Source: an uncultured Roseateles sp.
GTDB taxonomy: Bacteria > Pseudomonadota > Gammaproteobacteria > Burkholderiales > Burkholderiaceae_C
DNA length: 64,000 bases
NCBI RefSeq assembly: GCF_913777145.1
Contig: NZ_CAJYPS010000019.1
Span: forward strand, 62,001-126,000
Reading direction: 5' to 3'
This document shows positions 17,219 through 27,422 of this stretch, one piece after another; position 1 is the first letter of the stretch; the number at the start of each line of letters is the position of its first letter. The notes beneath the pieces are model-generated. The model made no database searches. It worked only from the letters and a program-made list of their open reading frames with translations, and was not told where the DNA came from. The position numbers and the translations under genes are program-made.

Positions 17219-17662
17219 TCAGATCTCGCGGATCAGCTGACGGAACTCGTCCACATCCTCAAAGCTGCGGTAGACCGATGCAAAACGCACATAGGCCACC
17301 TTGTCGATGCGCTTGAGCTCGCGCATCACCAGTTCACCCAGGCGGGTGGAGGAGATCTCGCGCGCGCCGCTGGCCAGCAGCTTTTCCTCGATGCGGGTCA
17401 GGGCCGCATCCACCTGCTCCACGCTCACCGACCGCTTGCGCAGCGCCAGTTGCATGGACGCCCGCAGCTTGGCGGGGTCGAAGTCGGCACGGCGGCCATC
17501 CTTCTTGACGACCGCGGGCATCGCGATGTCCGCCCGCTCGTAGGTCGTGAAGCGCTTGTCGCAGGACAGGCAGCGCCGCCGCCGGCGGATCACGTCACCC
17601 TCATCCGATTCCCGGGTCTCGGTGACCTGGGTCTCGGTGTGGGAGCAGAAGGGGCAGCGCAC
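17219..17662 (-). CDS. nrdR: Transcriptional repressor NrdR
   Basis: 147 residues. N-terminal zinc ribbon [20 protein letters not shown] with a second Cys pair in [17 protein letters not shown], then the ATP-cone ([20 protein letters not shown] ... [11 protein letters not shown]-type block). It senses dATP/ATP and represses ribonucleotide reductase genes. It lies 14 bases after glyA, the usual glyA-nrdR pair, so it is probably also under the glyA leader. Confidence 0.95.
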   Translation of the reverse strand: MRCPFCSHTETQVTETRESDEGDVIRRRRRCLSCDKRFTTYERADIAMPAVVKKDGRRADFDPAKLRASMQLALRKRSVSVEQVDAALTRIEEKLLASGAREISSTRLGELVMRELKRIDKVAYVRFASVYRSFEDVDEFRQLIREI

Positions 17663-17676
17663 GGCGCCTCAGGCGA

Positions 17677-18927
17677 TCAGCGGTAGACCGGGAAGTCGCG
17701 CGTCAGCGCGGCAACCTTCTCGCGCACCGCGGCCAGATTGGCCTCGTCATGCGGCTTGTCCAGCACATCGGCGATCAGGTGGGCGGTGATGCGCACCTGT
17801 TCTTCCTTGAAGCCGCGGGTCGTCATGGCCGGCGTGCCCAGACGGATGCCGCTGGTGACCATGGGCTTCTGCGGATCGTTGGGGATGCCGTTCTTGTTGC
17901 AGGTCATGTGGGCGGCGCCCAGGATGGCCTCGGCTTCCTTGCCGGTCAGGTTCTTGGGGCGCAGGTCCACCAGCATCACGTGGCTCTCGGTGCCGCCAGA
18001 CACGATGCGCAGGCCGCGGGCGATGAGCGTGTCGGCCAGCACCTTGGCGTTCTTGACCACCTGCTCCTGGTAGGCCTTGAACTCGGGCGTCAGCGCTTCC
18101 TTGAAGGCCACGGCCTTGCCGGCGATCACGTGCATCAGCGGGCCGCCCTGGATGCCAGGGAAGATCGCCGAGTTGATCTTCTTGGCGATCGCCTCGTCAT
18201 TGCAAAGGATGATGCCGCCACGCGGGCCGCGCAGGCTCTTGTGGGTGGTGGAAGTCACCACGTCGGCATGCGGCACCGGGTTGGGGTAGACGCCCGCGGC
18301 GATCAGGCCGGCGTAATGGGCCATGTCCACCATGAAGTAGGCGCCGATTTCCTTGGCGATCTTGGCGAAGCGCTCGAAGTCGATGCGCAGCGAGTAGGCG
18401 GAAGCGCCGGCGATGATGAGCTTGGGCTTCTTCTCGCGAGCCAGGGCTTCCATGGCCTCGTAGTCGATCTCTTCCTTGGCGTTCAGGCCGTAGGAGATCA
18501 CGTTGAACCACTTGCCGCTCATGTTCAGCGGCATGCCATGGGTCAGGTGGCCACCTTCGGCCAGGCTCATGCCCATGATGGTGTCGCCCGGCTGCAGCAG
18601 CGCAAAGAACACGCCCTGGTTGGCCTGCGAGCCGCTGTTGGGCTGCACGTTGGCGAAATTGGCGCCGAACAGCTGCTTGAGCCGGTCGATCGCCAGTTGT
18701 TCGACCACGTCCACATACTCGCAGCCGCCGTAGTAGCGCTTGCCGGGATAGCCTTCGGCGTACTTGTTGGTCAGCTGGCTGCCCTGCGCCTGCATCACGG
18801 CCGGGGAGGTGTAGTTCTCCGAGGCGATCAGCTCGATGTGATCTTCCTGGCGGCGGTTCTCGTTCTGGACGGCGGTCCAGAGCTCGGGGTCGACCAGGGC
18901 AAGGGTGGAGGTGTTGCGGTCAAACAT
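17677..18927 (-). CDS. glyA: Serine hydroxymethyltransferase
   Basis: 416 residues, starting [20 protein letters not shown] Lys in [14 protein letters not shown]; other signatures are [38 protein letters not shown] and [16 protein letters not shown]. It interconverts serine and glycine while loading tetrahydrofolate with one-carbon units. The ATG is preceded by a 190-base leader holding a ZTP riboswitch, which explains control by folate stress. Followed by nrdR. Confidence 0.97.
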   Translation of the reverse strand: MFDRNTSTLALVDPELWTAVQNENRRQEDHIELIASENYTSPAVMQAQGSQLTNKYAEGYPGKRYYGGCEYVDVVEQLAIDRLKQLFGANFANVQPNSGSQANQGVFFALLQPGDTIMGMSLAEGGHLTHGMPLNMSGKWFNVISYGLNAKEEIDYEAMEALAREKKPKLIIAGASAYSLRIDFERFAKIAKEIGAYFMVDMAHYAGLIAAGVYPNPVPHADVVTSTTHKSLRGPRGGIILCNDEAIAKKINSAIFPGIQGGPLMHVIAGKAVAFKEALTPEFKAYQEQVVKNAKVLADTLIARGLRIVSGGTESHVMLVDLRPKNLTGKEAEAILGAAHMTCNKNGIPNDPQKPMVTSGIRLGTPAMTTRGFKEEQVRITAHLIADVLDKPHDEANLAAVREKVAALTRDFPVYR

Positions 18928-18989
18928 GGCTTGTGATTCCGGTGTCAGGCGATGAATCCGTGCACCACACCTACGGCAGAGGTGCGGCT

Positions 18990-19112
18990 CGGTTGCCCAG
19001 GCGAACGGCGGGTGACGGCGGGGCCGCCTCACGCTTCCCGGTGGTATCCCACCTCAGACCAGCCCGGCAGACGCCTTCGTGACCCTGATCGCCAGTCGCG
19101 TGAGGCGCCAGT
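18990..19112 (-). promoter_or_regulatory. ZTP/ZMP (pfl) riboswitch upstream of glyA
   Basis: On the minus strand the leader reads CGCGACTGGCG (5' part), then AGGTGGGATACCACCGGGAAG (a hairpin followed by CCGGGAAGCG), a variable stem, and finally CGCCTGGGCA at 19003-18994. This order, with the 5' GACTGGCG block and 3' CGCCTGGGCA block, is the pfl motif that binds ZTP/ZMP and switches on one-carbon genes such as glyA when 10-formyl-THF is short. It ends about 65 bases before the glyA ATG. Boundaries are approximate. Confidence 0.85.
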
Positions 19113-19117
19113 GTAAG

Positions 19118-19978
19118 TCAGCGCGCGACGTCGGTGCGCGCCAGGGCCACCTGGGGCGCCTCGTGGTCGGCCGGTGCCGAGGCTTCGCGCAGCGGGCGCG
19201 CCGGCGTGTTGGCCGGCAGATTGCGGCCGGCGGCCACCGACTTCAGCAGTTCGTGCTCGGCCAGCACGCGGCTGGCGTAGCCGGTGTCCTCGGCCAGGTT
19301 GGCCGCGCCCACGTAGTAGCGCAGGCCTTCTTCCACATTGCCGGCACGCTGTATGCACTCGCGCAGCACCTGCACGCCGACGCGCAGGTTGGTCACCGGG
19401 TCAAAGGCCGCATGATTGCCGCCAAAGGCCTCGTACTTGTCGTCATGCACACGGGTCATCACCTGCATCAGGCCTTGGGCGCCCACCGCGCTCTGCGCGA
19501 AGGGGTTGAAGCCGGACTCGATCGCCATGATGGCCAGGATCAGCGTGGGCTCGACCTTGGCGCGCTGGCCCACGGTCCAGGCCTCCTGCACCAGGCGGCT
19601 GATGGGCTCCGGCGCCACGCGGTAACGGCGCGAGATCCACTGCGCAACCGCCGCCTGCTGGCGGTTCAGCTCGCGGGGATCGACGGCGGTGGCGCGGGCG
19701 ACCGCATCGGGCTCGCCGGCGCTCACCAGGATATTGCCTTCGGCTTCGGCGCGCGCTTCCTGGCGGGCATGCAGCCAGCCCAGCGTGGCGGCTTCCAGCT
19801 TGTGGCGCAGATTGGCCTGGCTGGAGAACACCATCAGCACGCACACCACCGCTAGGCCCACCAGGGCCAGCGTGTTGTGGCTGACCACCAGCAGGCCATT
19901 GCCAATGTCCCTGATGAACAGGGTGGCGGCCTCCCGCAGATGGCGGGCCAGGGTCATGATGTCTTGACGCGTGGTCAT
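19118..19978 (-). CDS. Membrane-anchored lytic transglycosylase (SLT domain)
   Basis: 286 residues from the ATG at 19978, chosen for the AAAAGGAG site just upstream; the longer open frame is unlikely. One N-terminal membrane helix (TLALVGLAVVCVLMVFSSQA), a linker, then the SLT fold: catalytic Glu in LAIMAIESGFNPFAQSAVGA, GLMQVMTRVHDDKY, DPVTNLRVGVQVLRECI and YYVGAANLAEDTGYASRVL. It cleaves peptidoglycan glycan strands in the periplasm. Confidence 0.85.
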   Translation of the reverse strand: MTTRQDIMTLARHLREAATLFIRDIGNGLLVVSHNTLALVGLAVVCVLMVFSSQANLRHKLEAATLGWLHARQEARAEAEGNILVSAGEPDAVARATAVDPRELNRQQAAVAQWISRRYRVAPEPISRLVQEAWTVGQRAKVEPTLILAIMAIESGFNPFAQSAVGAQGLMQVMTRVHDDKYEAFGGNHAAFDPVTNLRVGVQVLRECIQRAGNVEEGLRYYVGAANLAEDTGYASRVLAEHELLKSVAAGRNLPANTPARPLREASAPADHEAPQVALARTDVAR

Positions 19979-20194
19979 TCGACTCCTTTTCTCGTCGAGC
20001 CGGGCGCGGGCCGGGCGGCCAGGGCGCAAGCGGGGCGACGGTGATAATTTCTCCGGCAACGAACGGGGGGCCTGTGGCCTTGCTTGCTCGGTGGGCCCGG
20101 CCGGAGGGGTTCAGGGCAAACCCGAAGCGGCGAATTCTACGAGGGCAAGATAACCCGTCAAGGTTGTCTGCCTTCTTCAAAACTACTTTCAGTT

Positions 20195-21724
20195 ATGAAA
20201 TACAAGGATCTGCGGGACTTCATCGCCGGGCTGGAAGGCCTGGGCGAGCTGCGCCGCGTGAGCACGCCGGTGTCGCCGGTGCTGGAAATGACCGCGTTGG
20301 CGGACCGCGTGCTGCGGGCCCAGGGCCCGGCGCTGCTGTTCGAGCAGCCCACCGGCCACCGCGTGCCTGTGCTGGCCAATCTGTTCGGCACGCCGCGCCG
20401 CGTGGCGCTGGGCATGGGGGCCGAATCGCTGGCCGAGTTGCGCGACGTCGGGCGGGTGCTGGCCAGCCTCAAGGAGCCCGAGCCGCCCAAGGGGCTGAAG
20501 GACGCGGGCAAGCTGCTGCAGATGGCCAAGGCGCTGTGGGACATGAAGCCCAGCCTGCAGCGCCAGGCGCCTTGCCAGCAGGAAATCCTGGAGGGCAGCG
20601 ATATCGACCTGAGCCGCCTGCCCATACAGACCTGCTGGCCGGACGATGCCGGCCCGCTGATCACCTGGGGGCTGGTCATCACGCGCGGCCCCAGCCGCAC
20701 CCGGCAGAACCTGGGCATCTACCGCCAGCAGCTGATCGGCCCGCGCCAGCTCATCATGCGCTGGCTGGCCCACCGCGGCGGTGCGCTGGATTTCCGCGAC
20801 TTTGCGCTGGCCCACCCCGGCCAACCCTTCCCGATCGCGGTCGCGCTGGGGGCCGACCCGGCCACCATCCTGGGCGCGGTCACGCCGGTGCCGGACAGCC
20901 TGTCCGAATACCAGTTTGCCGGCCTGCTGCGCGGCTCGCGCACCGAGCTGGTGGAAACGGGGGTGGGCGATCGCCCGCTGCAGGCACCGGCCTCGGCCGA
21001 GATCGTGCTGGAGGGCCATATCCCGCCCGCACCGGCCGGCTTCACCGGCGTCAGCGAGCATGGCGTGCCGCTGAAGGAAAAGGGCGGCTACTTGCACGCG
21101 CTGGAAGGCCCCTACGGCGACCACACCGGCTATTACAACGAGCAGGACTGGTTCCCGGTGTTCGAGGTGTCGCGCCAGACCCAGCGCCGCGACCCCATCT
21201 ACCACTCCACCTACACCGGCAAGCCGCCCGACGAGCCGGCCATCCTGGGCGTGGCGCTGAACGAGGTGTTCGTGCCCATCCTGCAAAAGCAGTTCCCGGA
21301 GATCGTGGACTTCTACCTGCCGCCCGAGGGCTGCAGCTACCGCATGGCGGTGATCTCCATCAAGAAGGCCTACCCCGGCCATGCCAAGCGCCTGATGTTC
21401 GGCCTGTGGAGCTATCTGCGCCAGTTCATGTACACCAAGTTCATCGTCGTGGTGGACGAGGACATCGACATTCGCAACTGGCAGGAGGTGATCTGGGCCA
21501 TCACCACCCGCATGGACCCGGCCCGAGACACCACGCTGGTCGAGAACACGCCCATCGACTACCTGGACTTCGCGTCCCCAGTCAGCGGCCTGGGCGGCAA
21601 GATGGGCTTGGATGCCACCAACAAGTGGCCCGGCGAGACCTCCCGCGAGTGGGGGCGCGGCATCACCATGCCCGCGGCCGTGAAGGACCGAGCCGAGGAG
21701 CTTTACAAGCAACTATTTGCTTGA
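20195..21724 (+). CDS. ubiD: UbiD-type 4-hydroxy-3-polyprenylbenzoate decarboxylase
   Basis: 509 residues from the ATG of [20 protein letters not shown]; longer upstream frames lack support. UbiD landmarks: [19 protein letters not shown], the [15 protein letters not shown] block, [23 protein letters not shown], and the C-terminal [22 protein letters not shown]. It uses prenylated FMN made by UbiX to decarboxylate the ubiquinone precursor. Stand-alone gene, followed by a good terminator. Confidence 0.95.
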   Translation: MKYKDLRDFIAGLEGLGELRRVSTPVSPVLEMTALADRVLRAQGPALLFEQPTGHRVPVLANLFGTPRRVALGMGAESLAELRDVGRVLASLKEPEPPKGLKDAGKLLQMAKALWDMKPSLQRQAPCQQEILEGSDIDLSRLPIQTCWPDDAGPLITWGLVITRGPSRTRQNLGIYRQQLIGPRQLIMRWLAHRGGALDFRDFALAHPGQPFPIAVALGADPATILGAVTPVPDSLSEYQFAGLLRGSRTELVETGVGDRPLQAPASAEIVLEGHIPPAPAGFTGVSEHGVPLKEKGGYLHALEGPYGDHTGYYNEQDWFPVFEVSRQTQRRDPIYHSTYTGKPPDEPAILGVALNEVFVPILQKQFPEIVDFYLPPEGCSYRMAVISIKKAYPGHAKRLMFGLWSYLRQFMYTKFIVVVDEDIDIRNWQEVIWAITTRMDPARDTTLVENTPIDYLDFASPVSGLGGKMGLDATNKWPGETSREWGRGITMPAAVKDRAEELYKQLFA

Positions 21725-21854
21725 AAACTTGAACTCGGGGACGGCTCTGCCTATTTTTGTGGAGCCTTTTCAGGCAAACCCTCTGGCGCAATCGTTGCGC
21801 GCCAGGAGCCCTCCGGCAGATTGCCGCAGAGCCCCGTGATGGCCTCGCCATCGA

Positions 21855-21890
21855 CCCCGCCCGGCCCGCAAGCCCGGCGGGGTTTCTATT
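21855..21890 (+). terminator. Rho-independent terminator after ubiD
   Basis: A GC stem (CCCCGCCCGG at 21855-21864 pairing with CCGGCGGGG at 21874-21882, one bulged C) is followed by TTTCTATTT. It lies about 130 bases after the ubiD stop and before the convergent DUF218 gene. The stretch 21725-21854 holds no gene. Confidence 0.75.
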
Positions 21891-21914
21891 TGCAGGCTCC
21901 GACCCGCACCGGCT

Positions 21915-22703
21915 TCAATGCCCGGCCCACCAGGCCAAATGCTCATAGATCACATAACGCACCCGCTCGAAGCCGCCGGTGGACGGCGTCCAGTCCGCCA
22001 GGTCGCTGAGCCCGTCACTGACCAGGCCCATGGGCGCGGGCGTGATCCGCAGCCCCAGCGGCGCAGCCACCGCCTCGAAGGCGCGCAGGCCGCGGCGCAT
22101 GTGGGTATCGTGCGTGACCAGTAGCACCTGCTGGACGCCGGCCGCCGCCAGCAGTGGCAGCATCTGCTGCGCGTTCTCCCGGGTGTCGCGCGAGCGGCCC
22201 TCGGACCAGCGCAGCGGCAGCTGGTAATCCTGCGCCGCCACCTGACCCACCACCTCGGCCTCGGGGCGGGTGTGGCGACCGGCGGTCCAGCCCACGCCAC
22301 CGGCAAAGGCCAGCGGCCAGCCGCTGCGCCGCGCCAGCCACACGCCGTAGGCCAGGCGCTCGGCGGTGATGGGCTTGAGCCCGGCGCCGCCCCCCAGCTC
22401 CGGCACGCTCTGGCGTACGCCCCCGCCCAACACCAGCACCACGCCGTCCGGTCGACCGCGCAGCGCGTCGATCTGCGCCAGCGACAGCGCCGGCGGGCTG
22501 CCGGCCGCGCGCATCAGCAACTCGCCGACCGCCTCGGTACTGCAAAGCCATACCAGCGCCAGCGCCAGCCCCAGCAGCCAGGCGCCGCCACGGCGCCGGT
22601 GATGCAGGCGCCATCCGCCCCAGGCCGCCAGCAGCAGCCAGGGCACGGGCGGCAGCGCGAGCAGCAGCACAAGGTTCTTGAAGGTCACGAAGCCGAGATT
22701 CAT
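21915..22703 (-). CDS. YdcF/SanA-like DUF218 membrane protein
   Basis: About 262 residues from the ATG at 22703 (ATGs at 22712 and 22715 also possible). Two N-terminal membrane helices (LVLLLALPPVPWLLLAAWGG and GAWLLGLALALVWLCSTEAV), then the DUF218 domain: DGVVLVLGGGVRQSVPEL, LAFAGGVGWTAGRHTRPEAEV, SRDTRENAQQMLPLL and QVLLVTHDTHMRR. E. coli relatives affect envelope permeability; no enzyme activity is assigned with certainty. Divergent from the DUF748 gene, with starts about 40 bases apart. Confidence 0.85.
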   Translation of the reverse strand: MNLGFVTFKNLVLLLALPPVPWLLLAAWGGWRLHHRRRGGAWLLGLALALVWLCSTEAVGELLMRAAGSPPALSLAQIDALRGRPDGVVLVLGGGVRQSVPELGGGAGLKPITAERLAYGVWLARRSGWPLAFAGGVGWTAGRHTRPEAEVVGQVAAQDYQLPLRWSEGRSRDTRENAQQMLPLLAAAGVQQVLLVTHDTHMRRGLRAFEAVAAPLGLRITPAPMGLVSDGLSDLADWTPSTGGFERVRYVIYEHLAWWAGH

Positions 22704-22743
22704 GCCTGTCATCATCCCCGACGCCGGGAATAATCCAGCCGCT

Positions 22744-25700
22744 GTGACATTCTTCCGCTCCCTGATCCGACGCGCCCTGGGCGCCCTGGCCACGCTCGCG
22801 CTGCTGTGGCTGTTGATTTCCGTGCTGCTGATGGCGGCCGTGCCCTGGTGGGCGCCGGGCCGCGGGGCCGCGCTGGCATCCGAGGCTCTGGGCCGCCCGG
22901 TCACGCTGGAGCGGGCCCGCTACCAGCCCTGGCGCGGCGGCCTGGTGCTGGAGGGGCTCAGCGTGGGCGCGGCCACGGCCGGCCAGCCGCCCCTGCTGAG
23001 CCTCAAGCGCCTGGAGCTGCTGCCGTCGCTGGGCGCCTTGCTGCGCGGCGATATCGAGCTCAAGCAGCTGTCGCTGCAGGCGCCCGAACTGCGCCTCAGC
23101 CGCCTGGCCGCGGGTCGCTACGACATCGACGACCTGCTGCAGCGCTGGAGCCAGCCCTCCGACGGCCCGGGACCGGGCGTGGCCATCCGTCATCTGGCCG
23201 TCCAGGACGGCCAGCTGCTGTTCGACGACCGGCCGCTGGGCCGCCAGCACCGGCTGGACCAGCTCCAATTGGTGCTGCCCTTTGTCTCCACGCTGGCCGA
23301 TGACGCCCAGCTGCCGGTGCAGCCGCTGCTCAGCGGCCGCCTGGACGGCGTGGCCTTCGACAGCCGCGCCGATGCACGCCCCTTTGCCGCCGAGCGCAAT
23401 GGCCAACTGGCCTTCAAGCTGCAGGGGCTGGATCTCGCGCCCTTTGCCGGCTACTGGCCGGCCGACCTGCCGTGGCGCCTGCAAAAGGGCCGGCTGGGCA
23501 TGGACCTGACGCTGGATTTCGCTGCGCCGGCCGGGCAGGGCGCGCGCGTCAAGCTGGCCGGCCAGCTGCTGCTGGACGCGCTGGAGCTGCGCAGTGCTGA
23601 GGGTCAGGCCCGCCTGGGCTGGGCCCATCTGGCGCTGCCGTTGGTGGATGTGCAGCCGCTGGCGCGGCGTGTGGCACTGGGCAAGATCCAGCTGAGCGGC
23701 CCCTATCTGCTGGGCGACTGGCCGACCGCGTCGCCCCCCGCCAAGCCGGCCGCACCCGCGGCCAAACCCGGCCCCGACTGGCGGCTGGGCATCGCCGGAC
23801 TGGCGCTGACCCAGGGCCGGCTGGACAGCGCCGGTCTCCAGCTGGATGACATCGGCCTGCAACTGGGCCTGCTGGCCTGGCCGCTGGCCGGCGAGAGTCG
23901 CGCCGAACTCGCGCTGAAGATGCAGGACGCCCCGCTGAATGCCCAGCTGCGGCTGTCACCGCAGCAACTGGGCGCGGACCTGACGCTGCAGCCCCTGCAA
24001 CTGGCACGCCTGGCCCGCTGGTTGCCGCTGCCGCCGGGCATGGAGTTGCAAGGCCTGGTGTCCGGCCGCGCCAGCGCGACGCTGGCACAGCCGCTGGCCG
24101 AGCAGCCGCTGCGGCGCCTGCGGCTGGCGCTGCAGCAGGTGGCGCTTGACGACACCCGGTTGACGCTCGCAGGCGCCAGGCAGCCGGCCCTGGGCTGGCG
24201 GGCCGCCCGGCTGGATCAGGCTACGCTGGATCTGGGCAGCCATCAGTTGGCCTTGGGCACGCTGAGCCTGGACGGACTGGACGCGCGCGCCGCGCGTGAC
24301 GCCCAGGGGCGGCTGGATCTGGCCACGCTCATGGCCGCCAACGGCAACACCGAGAAGACCCAGGCCCAGCCACCGCGCGGGGCGGCGTGGCAGCTGCGTC
24401 TGCAAGGTCTGGCGCTTCAGAACGCGGGCCTGCACTGGCAGGACGACGCGGCGCCTGGCGGGGCGGTCAGCCTGGGTGTGCGGGAACTGAAGCTGAGCGC
24501 CGGCCCGCTGCGTTGGCCCGAGGGTGGCCAGGTGCCCCTCAAGCTGGAGGGCCGGCTGGCGGGCGCTCGCCCGGCCGAGGCGGACAGCCGCGCCGGCCGC
24601 TTCAGCCTGGAGGGTCAGGCCTTGCTGAACACCCAGGGTCTGGGCGGCCTGCAGGCGCAGCTGCGCGCCCGGGCGCTGCCGGTGCAGCTGCTGGCGGGCT
24701 ATCTGGACCCGGCCTACGGCCTGCACCTGGACCGCGCGGAGCTGAGCCTGAAAACCTCGCTGGACGCCCGCCACGGCGCCCAGGGCTGGCAGCTGGGCGC
24801 CCAGGGCGGGCTGGACCTGAACTCGCTGGCGCTGATGCAGGTGCGCCGCGTGGACGGCAAGGCGGTGGTCGGAGAAGACCTGCTGAGCTGGCAGGGCATG
24901 AAGCTGGAGGATTTCAAGTTCAGCCTCGCGCCGGCCGCTACGCCGCGCCTGGACGTGGGCACGCTGACGCTGGATGACGCCTACGCCCGCCTCATCGTCG
25001 ATGCCCAGGGCCGCCTCAACCTGCGCGACCTGGGGCCGGCCCGGCCGGAGAACGCTGCCCCTGCTGCCTCCGCCGCGGCGCCGGCCCCCGATGCGCCGCT
25101 GCCGGTGCGCGTGGCGATACGCCAGACCCGCATCAACCAGGGCCTGGTGGACTTCAACGACCGCTTCATCAAGCCCAACTACAGCGCGCGGCTGTCCGAG
25201 CTGCAGGGCTCGCTGGGCGCCTTCGACACCGCCGAGCCGGCCACTGCGCCGCTGACGCTGCGAGGCCGCGTGATGGGCAACGGCCTGCTGGATGTGACCG
25301 GCGAGCTGCGGCCCGGCCGGCCCCTGGCGCTGGACGTGCAGGCCCAGGCCACCGACATCGAGCTCTCGCCCATGTCGCCCTACGCCGGCAAGTACGTGGG
25401 TTACGCCATCGAAGGCGGACGCCTGTCCACCAAGCTGCGCTACCGCATCGCGGCGGACGGGCAGCTGAACGCGAGCAACCAGATCATCCTGAACCAGCTG
25501 AGCTTCGGTGACCGGGTGGAGAGCCCGGATGCGACCACGCTGCCGGTGCGCTTCGCGGTGGCCCTGCTGAAGGACAGCCGTGGTGTCATTGACATCGACC
25601 TGCCGGTCAGCGGCTCCATCAACGACCCGGAGTTCAGTGTCGGCGGCATCGTCTGGCGGCTGATCCTCAACCTGATCGGCAAGGCGCTGACCTCGCCGTT

Positions 25701-26232
25701 CGCGTTGTTTGGCGGCGGTGACGACGGCGGCCCGCCGCAGCTCAGCTTCGAGCCGGGTGGCCGCGAGGTGATACAGACCGCGGCGCTGCAGCGCCTGGCC
25801 AAGCAGCTGCAGGACCGGCCCGCCGTGCGCCTGAGCGTGGCCGGCTGGGCCGATGCCGCCACCGACGCCGAGGCGCTCAAGCGCCAGCAACTGGACGCCG
25901 CGCTGGCCGCCACCGGCAAGGCGCCCGATCAGGCGCTGCGCCAGCTCTACCGCGCAACACCTGGCCCCGACAAGGCCAAGAACTGGCTGGGCATGGAGAA
26001 GGATCTGCCGCCGGCCCAGATGCGCGCCTGGCTGCTGGCGCGCCAGCGCGTGGACGACGAGGCGCTGCGCCGGCTCGCGGTGGTGCGGGCCACCGCGGTG
26101 CGCGATCAGCTGCAGGCCCAGGGCGTGCCGGCCGAGCGCCTGCAGCTCGCGCCGCCGCAGCTGCGCCATTGCGAGGGCTCTTGCGAACCGGGCTGGCAAC
26201 CCCATGTCCAGCTCTCGCTGGACACAAGGTAA
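22744..26232 (+). CDS. DUF748 / AsmA-like envelope protein
   Basis: 1,162 residues from a GTG at 22744 (ATG at 22702 is the alternative). One N-terminal membrane helix (ALGALATLALLWLLISVLLM), then a very long Leu/Gln/Asp-rich repetitive beta region. DUF748 signatures are near the C-terminus: INQGLVDFNDRFIKPNYSA, SPMSPYAGKYVGYAIEGG, SFGDRVESPDATTLPVRFA and DLPVSGSINDPEFSVGGIVW. AsmA/TamB-like proteins form periplasmic grooves for lipid movement to the outer membrane; that role is inferred. The last 170 residues resemble an OmpA-like tail. Confidence 0.85.
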   Translation: MTFFRSLIRRALGALATLALLWLLISVLLMAAVPWWAPGRGAALASEALGRPVTLERARYQPWRGGLVLEGLSVGAATAGQPPLLSLKRLELLPSLGALLRGDIELKQLSLQAPELRLSRLAAGRYDIDDLLQRWSQPSDGPGPGVAIRHLAVQDGQLLFDDRPLGRQHRLDQLQLVLPFVSTLADDAQLPVQPLLSGRLDGVAFDSRADARPFAAERNGQLAFKLQGLDLAPFAGYWPADLPWRLQKGRLGMDLTLDFAAPAGQGARVKLAGQLLLDALELRSAEGQARLGWAHLALPLVDVQPLARRVALGKIQLSGPYLLGDWPTASPPAKPAAPAAKPGPDWRLGIAGLALTQGRLDSAGLQLDDIGLQLGLLAWPLAGESRAELALKMQDAPLNAQLRLSPQQLGADLTLQPLQLARLARWLPLPPGMELQGLVSGRASATLAQPLAEQPLRRLRLALQQVALDDTRLTLAGARQPALGWRAARLDQATLDLGSHQLALGTLSLDGLDARAARDAQGRLDLATLMAANGNTEKTQAQPPRGAAWQLRLQGLALQNAGLHWQDDAAPGGAVSLGVRELKLSAGPLRWPEGGQVPLKLEGRLAGARPAEADSRAGRFSLEGQALLNTQGLGGLQAQLRARALPVQLLAGYLDPAYGLHLDRAELSLKTSLDARHGAQGWQLGAQGGLDLNSLALMQVRRVDGKAVVGEDLLSWQGMKLEDFKFSLAPAATPRLDVGTLTLDDAYARLIVDAQGRLNLRDLGPARPENAAPAASAAAPAPDAPLPVRVAIRQTRINQGLVDFNDRFIKPNYSARLSELQGSLGAFDTAEPATAPLTLRGRVMGNGLLDVTGELRPGRPLALDVQAQATDIELSPMSPYAGKYVGYAIEGGRLSTKLRYRIAADGQLNASNQIILNQLSFGDRVESPDATTLPVRFAVALLKDSRGVIDIDLPVSGSINDPEFSVGGIVWRLILNLIGKALTSPFALFGGGDDGGPPQLSFEPGGREVIQTAALQRLAKQLQDRPAVRLSVAGWADAATDAEALKRQQLDAALAATGKAPDQALRQLYRATPGPDKAKNWLGMEKDLPPAQMRAWLLARQRVDDEALRRLAVVRATAVRDQLQAQGVPAERLQLAPPQLRHCEGSCEPGWQPHVQLSLDTR

Positions 26233-26241
26233 AGGACATTT

Positions 26242-26778
26242 ATGACGACCCCTCAACTCGAGCGCATCACGCTGGGCGGCGGCTGCTTCTGGTGCACGGA
26301 AGCGGTCTTCGAGCGCATCCGCGGCGTGCACGCGGTGCAGTCGGGCTACAGCAATGGCCACCTGGCCAACCCCAACTACGAGCAGGTCTGCAGCGGCCAG
26401 ACCGGCCATGTGGAGGTGATACGGGTGGACTTCGACCCCGCCGAGGTGTCGCTGCGCGAGCTGCTGGAAGTGTTCTTCACCATCCACGACCCGACCACGC
26501 TGAACCGCCAGGGCGCCGACGTGGGCACGCAGTACCGGTCCGGCATCTACTGGCACACCGAAGCCCAGCGCGAGCTCGCGGCCCAGGTGATCGCCGAAGC
26601 CAACGAGGCCCATGGCGGCCGGGTCGTCACCGAGCTGCTGCCAGAGCAGAACTACTACCCGGCCGAGGCCTATCACCAGCACTACTACGAACGCAACCCG
26701 GAACAGGGCTACTGCGCCTTCGTCGTCGCAGGCAAGGTGGACAAGTTCCTGTCCAGCTTCAAGCGCCTGGTGCGCTGA
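26242..26778 (+). CDS. msrA: Peptide methionine-(S)-sulfoxide reductase MsrA
   Basis: 178 residues. The catalytic motif is GGGCFWCTEAVFERIRGV; the Cys of GCFW is the nucleophile. Other blocks are SGYSNGHLANPNYEQVCSGQTGHVE, FFTIHDPTTLNRQGADVGTQYRS and QNYYPAEAYHQHYYERNP. It repairs oxidised methionine. The stop overlaps the ABC ATPase start (TGATG), linking repair to the transporter operon. Confidence 0.96.
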   Translation: MTTPQLERITLGGGCFWCTEAVFERIRGVHAVQSGYSNGHLANPNYEQVCSGQTGHVEVIRVDFDPAEVSLRELLEVFFTIHDPTTLNRQGADVGTQYRSGIYWHTEAQRELAAQVIAEANEAHGGRVVTELLPEQNYYPAEAYHQHYYERNPEQGYCAFVVAGKVDKFLSSFKRLVR

Positions 26779-27422
26779 TGCTGGCCTGGTCGGGGCTAAG
26801 CTACCGCTACCCTGGCGCCGCGCAAGAGCTGCGTTATGCGGACTTCGCGCTGGCGCCGGGCCAGCACCTGTTGTTGCGCGGTGCGTCCGGCTCCGGCAAG
26901 TCCACGCTGCTGGCGCTGCTGGCCGGCCTGCTGCGGGTGCAGCAGGGCCGGCTGACGGTGGCCGGCACCGAGCTGGCGGGCCTGGGCGCGCGGGCGCTGG
27001 ACGCCTGGCGCGGTGCCACGCTGGGCGTGGTGCCGCAGCGCCTGCACCTGAGCGACGCGCTGAGCGTGGCCGAGAACCTTGCGCTGCCCGCCTGGGCCGC
27101 CGGTCAACGCGCCGAAGCGGAGCGGGCGGCCCAGCTGCTCGATGCGCTGGGGCTGAGCGCGCTGGTCGCGCGGCGCCCGCACGAGCTCAGCGTGGGCCAG
27201 GCCCAGCGGGTGGCGCTGGCCCGCGCGCTGATGCGCCGGCCGCGCCTGCTGCTGGCCGATGAGCCCAGTGCCAACCTCGACGATGCGCACGCGGCGCAGA
27301 TGCTGGACCTGGTGCTCGCCCACGGCGAGCGCGAGGCCTTCACGCTGGTGATCGCCAGCCACGATGGCCGCGTGGCAGAACGGCTGGCCGCCACCGGCCG
27401 GGTCATGGAGCTGTGCCTGTGA
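26778..27422 (+). CDS. ABC transporter ATP-binding protein (LolD/MacB-like)
   Basis: 214 residues from the ATG at 26778. Walker A GASGSGKSTLL, signature HELSVGQAQRVALARAL, Walker B RLLLADEPSANLDD, H-loop IASHDGR. The two halves match the small ATPases that serve FtsX-like permeases. Coupled to msrA upstream and, by GTGA overlap, to the permease downstream. Confidence 0.92.
   Translation: MLAWSGLSYRYPGAAQELRYADFALAPGQHLLLRGASGSGKSTLLALLAGLLRVQQGRLTVAGTELAGLGARALDAWRGATLGVVPQRLHLSDALSVAENLALPAWAAGQRAEAERAAQLLDALGLSALVARRPHELSVGQAQRVALARALMRRPRLLLADEPSANLDDAHAAQMLDLVLAHGEREAFTLVIASHDGRVAERLAATGRVMELCL

Noticed and set aside
23956-26682. A minus-strand frame of 908 codons over the DUF748 and msrA genes
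   Set aside because: It mirrors real genes and has low-complexity, motif-free sequence.
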